This document shows positions 58,450 through 64,000 of a stretch of DNA of 64,000 nt, piece by piece (the stretch's first letter is position 1; each line of letters opens with the position of its first letter). The notes below the pieces were generated by a model, which ran no database searches, was not told the DNA's origin, and was given only the letters and a program-made list of their open reading frames with translations. A program made the position numbers and the translations under genes. The DNA is from Alphaproteobacteria bacterium (lineage in GTDB: Bacteria; Pseudomonadota; Alphaproteobacteria; UBA9219): the NCBI GenBank assembly GCA_028866275.1, contig JAGWIK010000011.1, positions 1-64,000 of the forward strand. Reading direction: 5' to 3'.

Positions 58450-59476
58450 CCTTGAACAGTTCGCCCATCTTGTCGGGCGACACCAACCGTTCAAGGTCGC
58501 AGTCGATCGCGGCCGTCTGCGGCAAAGTCGCGCGTTTCTTCAACATATCGGCGCGGATATCGATGCCCAGATTCTTTAAAAACATCCCCTGCCCGACAAT
58601 ATCCGACGCCGCCGCCCCCGCCGCGCGCGCCGCGCCGGCCAAAGCCGTAAAGTCGACATGCGCGGTCAAATCGACCTCGCCGGGACGGTCGAAGATATCA
58701 GCGCGTTCGTGGCGCGATACCGCCTGTACCGTGGCATAGCCCGGCGGCGCGGCATAACCGTAATCGACCACCAGCATCGCCCCCTTGTCGCGCACCAGCC
58801 GCGCCGCGACATCACGCATCACGCCCTGCGCCGCAGGGGAAATTTCAAAAACCGCGCCGGGCCGGGCGTCGCGCCATGCGGGCGGAATCAAAACCGCCTC
58901 TTCGCCGCTGACCGGACGCAACGCCATCCCCAGACCGGCTTCGCCCACCACCACCACGCGTTCGGCCCACCCCTGAAACGTCATTTCGAATTGCCGCACC
59001 GGCAAAGCGTCGAAAAATTCGTTGGCAACGATCATCGCGGGCATCGACGGCAATTGGCCGATGGTTTCGATATATCGCGGCGGCCTGTCGGCCAACGCCT
59101 CGCGTTGACGATCGCGTAACGCCGCATCGCTGTCGATCAGAAACAACTGCATCGCGTCATGAAATCCGCCGACATGGGCGGTGGCGCGCAGAATGTCGCG
59201 CATCATCGTGCCGCATCCCGGCCCCAATTCGACCAGCGCGAACGGCGACGGACAGCCCAGCATTTTCCAGCTTTGCGCGCACCACATGCCGATCATCTCG
59301 CCGAACATCTGGCTGACTTCGGGCGCGGTGACGAAATCGCCCGCGCGCCCCACCGGTTCGCGCACGCGGTAATAGCCATATTGCGGATGCTGCAACGCCA
59401 TTTCCATATAGGCGGCGATTGTCATCGCGCCGCGCGCGTCAATCGCATCCCGAATAATGGCCTCAAGCGCGTTCAT
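58430..59476 (-). CDS. MidA/NDUFAF7-like SAM-dependent methyltransferase
   Basis: QHPQYGYYRVREPVGRAGDFVTAPEVSQMFGEMIGMW, FALVELGPGCGTMMRDIL, MIVANEFFDALPVRQFE. Start moved to MNALEAII. Confidence 0.92.
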   Translation of the reverse strand: MNALEAIIRDAIDARGAMTIAAYMEMALQHPQYGYYRVREPVGRAGDFVTAPEVSQMFGEMIGMWCAQSWKMLGCPSPFALVELGPGCGTMMRDILRATAHVGGFHDAMQLFLIDSDAALRDRQREALADRPPRYIETIGQLPSMPAMIVANEFFDALPVRQFEMTFQGWAERVVVVGEAGLGMALRPVSGEEAVLIPPAWRDARPGAVFEISPAAQGVMRDVAARLVRDKGAMLVVDYGYAAPPGYATVQAVSRHERADIFDRPGEVDLTAHVDFTALAGAARAAGAAASDIVGQGMFLKNLGIDIRADMLKKRATLPQTAAIDCDLERLVSPDKMGELFKVIEVRG

Positions 59477-60269
59477 GCCGTCGCGCCGCATAAACGATAA
59501 TGGCAATGCCGGCGACGAACATCGGCAGGCACAACAACTGCCCCATCGTCGCCCCGTCATAAAGGAACCCCAGCTGCGCATCGGGTTCGCGGAAAAATTC
59601 AATACAGAACCGGAACAACGCATACAAAGTCAGAAATACGCCCGACATCAATCCGGTACGCGCCCGCACTTTGTCGCTGCGCGACAGGAAAAACATGATG
59701 ATCAGCAGCAACAGCCCTTCCGCCGCGGCCTCATATAACTGGCTGGGGTGACGCGGCACATCGCCGCCACGCGGAAAAATCATCGCCCACGGCACATCGG
59801 TCGGGCGGCCGAACAATTCGCCATTGACGAAATTGGCAATGCGCCCCAACCCCAACCCGATCGGCGTGACGCAGGCCAGCAAATCGGTAAAGGCGAAAAA
59901 CGGAATTTTCATGCGCCGCGTGAACAGCCATGCCGCAACGATAACGCCGGTCATGCCGCCATGGAACGACATGCCCCCGTGCCAGACTTCCAGCATCTGC
60001 AACGGATGCGCCAGATAGTCGGGCAGATTGTAAAACAGAATATAAAACGACCGCCCGCCCAGAATGACGCCAATGACGGCCCATGTCAGGAATTCGTCAT
60101 AATGCTCCGGCTTCACCAGACTGCCCGGCCGCGACGCCATTTTCATGCACCACCGCCAGCCAAGAACGAAACCGGCCAGATAAGCCAGCGCGTACCAGCG
60201 AATGGTCAAAGGCCCGATTTCAAGGGCGACAGGGTTGAATTGGGGATAGGGAATCATGGGACAAAACAC
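59463..60269 (-). CDS. lgt: Prolipoprotein diacylglyceryl transferase
   Basis: IRWYALAYLAGFVLGWRW, VWHGGMSFHGGMTGVIVA, GLGLGRIANFVNGELFGRPTDVPWAMIFPRGGDVPRHPSQLYEA. Confidence 0.96.
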   Translation of the reverse strand: MFCPMIPYPQFNPVALEIGPLTIRWYALAYLAGFVLGWRWCMKMASRPGSLVKPEHYDEFLTWAVIGVILGGRSFYILFYNLPDYLAHPLQMLEVWHGGMSFHGGMTGVIVAAWLFTRRMKIPFFAFTDLLACVTPIGLGLGRIANFVNGELFGRPTDVPWAMIFPRGGDVPRHPSQLYEAAAEGLLLLIIMFFLSRSDKVRARTGLMSGVFLTLYALFRFCIEFFREPDAQLGFLYDGATMGQLLCLPMFVAGIAIIVYAARRHERA

Positions 60270-60380
60270 CGTAAAACGTCAAAGACAGCCCAAGATAAGC
60301 CCCTAAATTCGATTTTGTCTAACGCCAATTTATGCTATCGCTTTTCGCGTTATCCATCACATAAAAACCCATATCCCATC

Positions 60381-60737
60381 ATGCCCAACAAAAGCTTCGC
60401 CGAAGACATGACCGCGCTGGCCGCCGGCCTTCTCAACAACCTGATGGAATCGCGCCACGAAATCAAAGCGCAGGCGCGGCAACGCGCGGGATCCGTCGCG
60501 CGCGGGCTCGACCTTGTCACGCGCGACGAATTCGACGCCGCCTTTGCCATGCTGGCCAAAGCGCGCGACGCGCAGGAAGACATCCGCGACCGCCTGCAAA
60601 AAATTGAATCGCATCTGGGCCTGTCGCGCGACAAAGCCGCCGCCAGAAAGCCGGTAAAAACCGCGCGCAAAAATTTACCTTCTGTTAAAACAAATAAGGC
60701 AGGACGTTCGCGCGGCAAGACGGCCAAACCGCGCTAA
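60381..60737 (+). CDS. ubiK: UbiK/BMFP-like accessory factor
   Basis: MTALAAGLLNNLMESRHEIKAQARQRAGSVARGLDLVTRDEFDAAFAMLAKARDAQEDIRDRLQKIESHLG. Confidence 0.8.
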   Translation: MPNKSFAEDMTALAAGLLNNLMESRHEIKAQARQRAGSVARGLDLVTRDEFDAAFAMLAKARDAQEDIRDRLQKIESHLGLSRDKAAARKPVKTARKNLPSVKTNKAGRSRGKTAKPR

Positions 60738-60739
60738 GT

Positions 60740-60911
60740 GATTCAAAAACCGAGTCATTTGAATCCTTTAGCGCGCGCCGCCGGCATAGCGCACAGAATC
60801 ATTTCGCCTCCGTGCCCTGTGACTCAAAAAACACTATAGATTCCCGCCTGTTACAAGAATCGCTCAAGCCCCTTGCGGTACGAGTCGATGATTTGTTACT
60901 GAGAACGAGTC
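60740..60911. promoter_or_regulatory. Cluster of nine GANTC (CcrM-type) sites
   Basis: GANTC at 60740, 60752, 60761, 60796, 60821, 60839, 60857, 60882, 60907, all in the ubiK-ybjN intergenic region. Confidence 0.6.
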
Positions 60912-60932
60912 ACCGCAGCACAGGTTCCCCGC

Positions 60933-61436
60933 ATGTCGTTCCAGACCGCCTTCGACCACGCCGCCCCGGTTAATCCGCTCGACATCGTCGAAGAAATCGT
61001 CGCCGCCAACGAATGGATTTTCGATCGCGCCAATGACGACGAATTGATCGTCGAACTGTCGGGCCGCTGGTGCAACTACCGCATGTTCTTTGTGTGGCAA
61101 CGCGAAATCGGCGCGCTGCAGTTTTCCTGCCAGTTCGATATGAAAATCCCCGACGCCAAACGCAACGACGTCCACGACCTGCTGGCGATGCTCAACGACC
61201 GCATGTGGCTGGGCCACTTCAATCTTGACACCCAGCAAAACATGCCGCTGTTCCGCTACACCATATTGACGCGCGGCGGGCGCGGGCCGGGCATCGAATC
61301 GCTCGAAGACCTCGTCGAAATCGCGCTGACCGAATGCGAACGCTTCTATCCGGCGTTTCAATTCGTAATCTGGGGCGGCAAACGTCCCGGCGAAGCCATG
61401 GCCGCCTCGATGATCGACGTCGCGGGCCGGGCCTGA
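60933..61436 (+). CDS. YbjN-domain protein
   Basis: ELIVELSGRWCNYRMFFVWQREIGALQFSCQFDMKIPDAKRNDVHDLLAMLNDRMWLGHFNLD. Confidence 0.82.
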   Translation: MSFQTAFDHAAPVNPLDIVEEIVAANEWIFDRANDDELIVELSGRWCNYRMFFVWQREIGALQFSCQFDMKIPDAKRNDVHDLLAMLNDRMWLGHFNLDTQQNMPLFRYTILTRGGRGPGIESLEDLVEIALTECERFYPAFQFVIWGGKRPGEAMAASMIDVAGRA

Positions 61437-61520
61437 ATCCCACAACGCCACCATCGTGATGACGTTTCCATCGGGGCCGTGTAACCTTGCGAACCGTCAC
61501 AGATTCGCACACGCCCCAGC

Positions 61521-63161
61521 ATGACCGCCGAAACCGCCCCGCACCACGCCGACTTCATCCCCGCGCCGCTGCGCCGCATATTGCCCTATGCCGCGCTGGC
61601 GCTGGCGGTCTTCGCCGTCTACGGCAATATCTGGGATAACGGCTATCTGTTCGACGACGACCTGCTGATTACCATCAATAGCTTCATCCGCAGCTGGTCG
61701 CATTTCGGCGACATCTGGGCCGGCTCGACAACGGGCGGCGCCCATATCGCGGGCGGATTTTATCGCCCGATGCAAATCACCCTGTATCTGTTGATGTATC
61801 AACTGGGCGGGGGCAGCACCGTGCCATTCCACGCCCTCAACCTGTCGCTGCATATCGCCAACGCCTGCCTCGTCTACCGGCTCGGCACAAAAATCGGCTT
61901 CAAGCCGTGGGGCGTGTTTCTGGCCGCGCTGGTCTGGGCCGTGCACCCCCTGCACACCGAAGCCGTCACTTATATGAGCGCGACGGCCGATCCCTTATTC
62001 ACCCTTTTCTGCCTGCTGGGCATCATCTTCCTGCTGCCCGATTTTACATGGCGGAAAATCCTCGCCGTCACGCCGATTTTTATCCTCGGCCTGCTCAGCA
62101 AGGAAACGACGGCGATGTTTCCCCTTCTGGTCGCGGTGTGCATGTTTTCCCTCAGCCCGGACAGAACGCGCTGGCGGCTATATGCGCGAACGATACCGTT
62201 ATGGGCGATCACGCTGGCTTATTCATTCTGGCGCATCCATGCCCACGGCTTCGACGGGCCGCAAACCTATGCCCGTCTTTACGCCCTGCCGCAATTCGCC
62301 ACCTTGAAAATGTATGCCGACCACCCCGTCGACCGCATCTATACTTTTTTCGCGACTCTGCCCGCCTATCTGGAATTACTGATATGGCCGCACGGGCTGC
62401 ATATGGAACGCGCCTTCGCCATTTTTACCGCGTGGTGGCAAGGCCCCGTTCTGATCGGCATGACCCTGTTCGCTGCCGCGCTGGCAATCATTATCTACAG
62501 CAACGCCGCGCCCGACCGCAACAAGGCCCTAAGCTGGGGCCTGCTGTGGTTCGGCGCGGCGCACGCGCCCGACACCGGCCTTCTGGTACAAATGAACTCG
62601 CTGTTTCTCGAACACTGGATGTATCTGCCAAGCGCCGGATTGTTTCTGGGCATCGGCGAAACGGCGGCGCGCGCCCTGGAAAACAAGCCGCGCCGTTACG
62701 GGATCGCCGCATCGGCATCTGCCCTTGCCTTCGCCCTTATCCTGTCGGCCAAAACCTACGCGCAGAACCGCATATGGCATGATCCCGTCAGTTTTTATAC
62801 CAACATCTTCGACCACGGCGAAAAGTCGGCGCGCAGCCATAACAATCTCGCGCTTTATTACGGCAATCTCGGCGACTATGCCGACTCGCTGGCCCAGTTC
62901 GAACAAGCCGTGGCGATTTCGGACACCTATGCCGAAACGCGCTATAATATGGCACTGATCTATCTGAATATGCCGGGCGACGCCGACGCCGACCGGCAAC
63001 AAGCCATCGACAACCTCAATCGCGCCGTGCACATAGACCCTTCATTTTTCCGCGCCTGGGAAGTCCTGTCGCGTATTTACGCGGTTCAGGGCGACAAGGA
63101 AAAAGCGGCGTTCTGCGCGCAAAAAGCCGCGGCCATCACCGCGCAGCAACCGCCGCTATAG
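61521..63161 (+). CDS. Polytopic membrane protein with C-terminal TPRs (TMTC/GT39-like)
   Basis: GNIWDNGYLFDDDLLITIN, LNLSLHIANACLVYRLG, WAVHPLHTEAVTYMSATADPLFTLFCLLGI, C-terminal TPR pattern NNLALYYGNLGDYADSLAQFEQAVAISDTYAETRYNMALIY. Confidence 0.82.
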   Translation: MTAETAPHHADFIPAPLRRILPYAALALAVFAVYGNIWDNGYLFDDDLLITINSFIRSWSHFGDIWAGSTTGGAHIAGGFYRPMQITLYLLMYQLGGGSTVPFHALNLSLHIANACLVYRLGTKIGFKPWGVFLAALVWAVHPLHTEAVTYMSATADPLFTLFCLLGIIFLLPDFTWRKILAVTPIFILGLLSKETTAMFPLLVAVCMFSLSPDRTRWRLYARTIPLWAITLAYSFWRIHAHGFDGPQTYARLYALPQFATLKMYADHPVDRIYTFFATLPAYLELLIWPHGLHMERAFAIFTAWWQGPVLIGMTLFAAALAIIIYSNAAPDRNKALSWGLLWFGAAHAPDTGLLVQMNSLFLEHWMYLPSAGLFLGIGETAARALENKPRRYGIAASASALAFALILSAKTYAQNRIWHDPVSFYTNIFDHGEKSARSHNNLALYYGNLGDYADSLAQFEQAVAISDTYAETRYNMALIYLNMPGDADADRQQAIDNLNRAVHIDPSFFRAWEVLSRIYAVQGDKEKAAFCAQKAAAITAQQPPL

Positions 63162-63897
63162 ATCGCGCTCCTGCCTTTGCGCCCGATTGCGTCTTGCGCG
63201 CGTATAACCGCACATCGGCGGTATGCAAAACACCGTCCGCCGACCCCAACCCGTTATAGGCGGCAAAACCGAAACTGGCGCGCAACGGCAAGGCGCGGCC
63301 TTCCCACATGGCCGACTGGGCGGAAAAGAATTTTTCCAGCCGCGCCACGCGTCTGGCGCCCGCGGCCTCATCCATGCGCGTCAAAAGAATGGCGAATTCG
63401 TCGCCACCGAGCCGCGCCACGATGTCGCTCCTGCGCACGCCTTCCTGCAAAGTCTCGGCGACGGCGCATAAATAAGCGTCGCCCGCGGCATGCCCATAGC
63501 AGTCATTAATGCCCTTGAACCCGTCGAGATCGATCATCACCAGAACCCCGCCGCCATCGGTATCGCGCCGCGCCAGAGACAATTCGCGATCAAGCGCGAC
63601 CGCAAAGCCGCGCCGGTTGGCAAGTCCCGTCAATTCATCGGTCATCACCATCATTTCCAGAATGCGAATACGCTCTTCCTGCGCGCGCAGCGCCTGTTCG
63701 GCCTGCAACAATGCGACCTGCGTTTCCGCCAGATCGCGCAACGCCTCGCCGTCGGGAAGGACGGGCAGAAATTCCGGCCATTCGATGCCGGTTGACGGGG
63801 GAAGGGTTTGTTGTTTAAAGCTCGTATGCATCGCGTGGCTCCTCCTGCGCTGAACTCTTCTGCCTCCAAGCGCAAGGCGCGTGCCAATCCGCGACAT
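63136..63897 (-). CDS. GGDEF diguanylate cyclase
   Basis: MTDELTGLANRRGFAVALDREL, VLVMIDLDGFKGINDCYGHAAGDAYL, VARLGGDEFAILL. Confidence 0.93.
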   Translation of the reverse strand: MSRIGTRLALGGRRVQRRRSHAMHTSFKQQTLPPSTGIEWPEFLPVLPDGEALRDLAETQVALLQAEQALRAQEERIRILEMMVMTDELTGLANRRGFAVALDRELSLARRDTDGGGVLVMIDLDGFKGINDCYGHAAGDAYLCAVAETLQEGVRRSDIVARLGGDEFAILLTRMDEAAGARRVARLEKFFSAQSAMWEGRALPLRASFGFAAYNGLGSADGVLHTADVRLYARKTQSGAKAGARSIAAVAAR

Positions 63898-64000
63898 CTT
63901 TTGATAAACAACGGGTTATCGCGGCACCCGGCCCTGCCCCGCAAATCGCCTCGGCAAAATTTACCTGTAAAATCACAGGGTTCGCGACTAAATTCTCCAT

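Overview
This is a high-GC chromosomal window that looks alphaproteobacterial. The basis is SciP/DUF1153, a Usg-family protein, CtrA-type TTAA-N7-TTAA boxes, dense GANTC sites, and the SUF and flagellar gene content; the taxonomic call is inference. Most of it is ordinary housekeeping: RNase J, an early flagellar cluster (flgB, flgC, fliE, an FlhB-C-like gene, fliO, fliP), argD/argF/argB, ftsH, trpF-pyrF-lapA, murI, xseB, an ispA-type prenyl synthase, a SUF Fe-S operon, pepN, lpxI, secF, lgt and ubiK. I saw no rRNA, tRNA, CRISPR array, recognisable transposase or prophage. The items most worth a second look are: (1) a DUF559 (Vsr-like fold) gene cassette with near-perfect 36-bp inverted repeats, sitting between sufB and sufC; (2) nine GANTC (CcrM-type) sites within 172 bp of the intergenic region between ubiK and a ybjN-like gene; (3) a single-ORF fusion of LpxB to a GT4 glycosyltransferase; (4) an orphan IcmO/DotL-type (type IVB) coupling ATPase; (5) a protein-glutaminase-like Cys-His-Asp protein in an AT-richer patch; (6) a palindromic in-frame insertion in a gamma-carbonic-anhydrase-like gene; (7) an exact CtrA-type box in front of a three-repeat beta-domain surface protein; (8) a compositionally distinct HAD gene seamlessly coupled into the suf operon. 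Coordinates come from the supplied ORF track, with start codons moved by hand where a better start was visible. Family assignments are from memory of motifs, not from searches.
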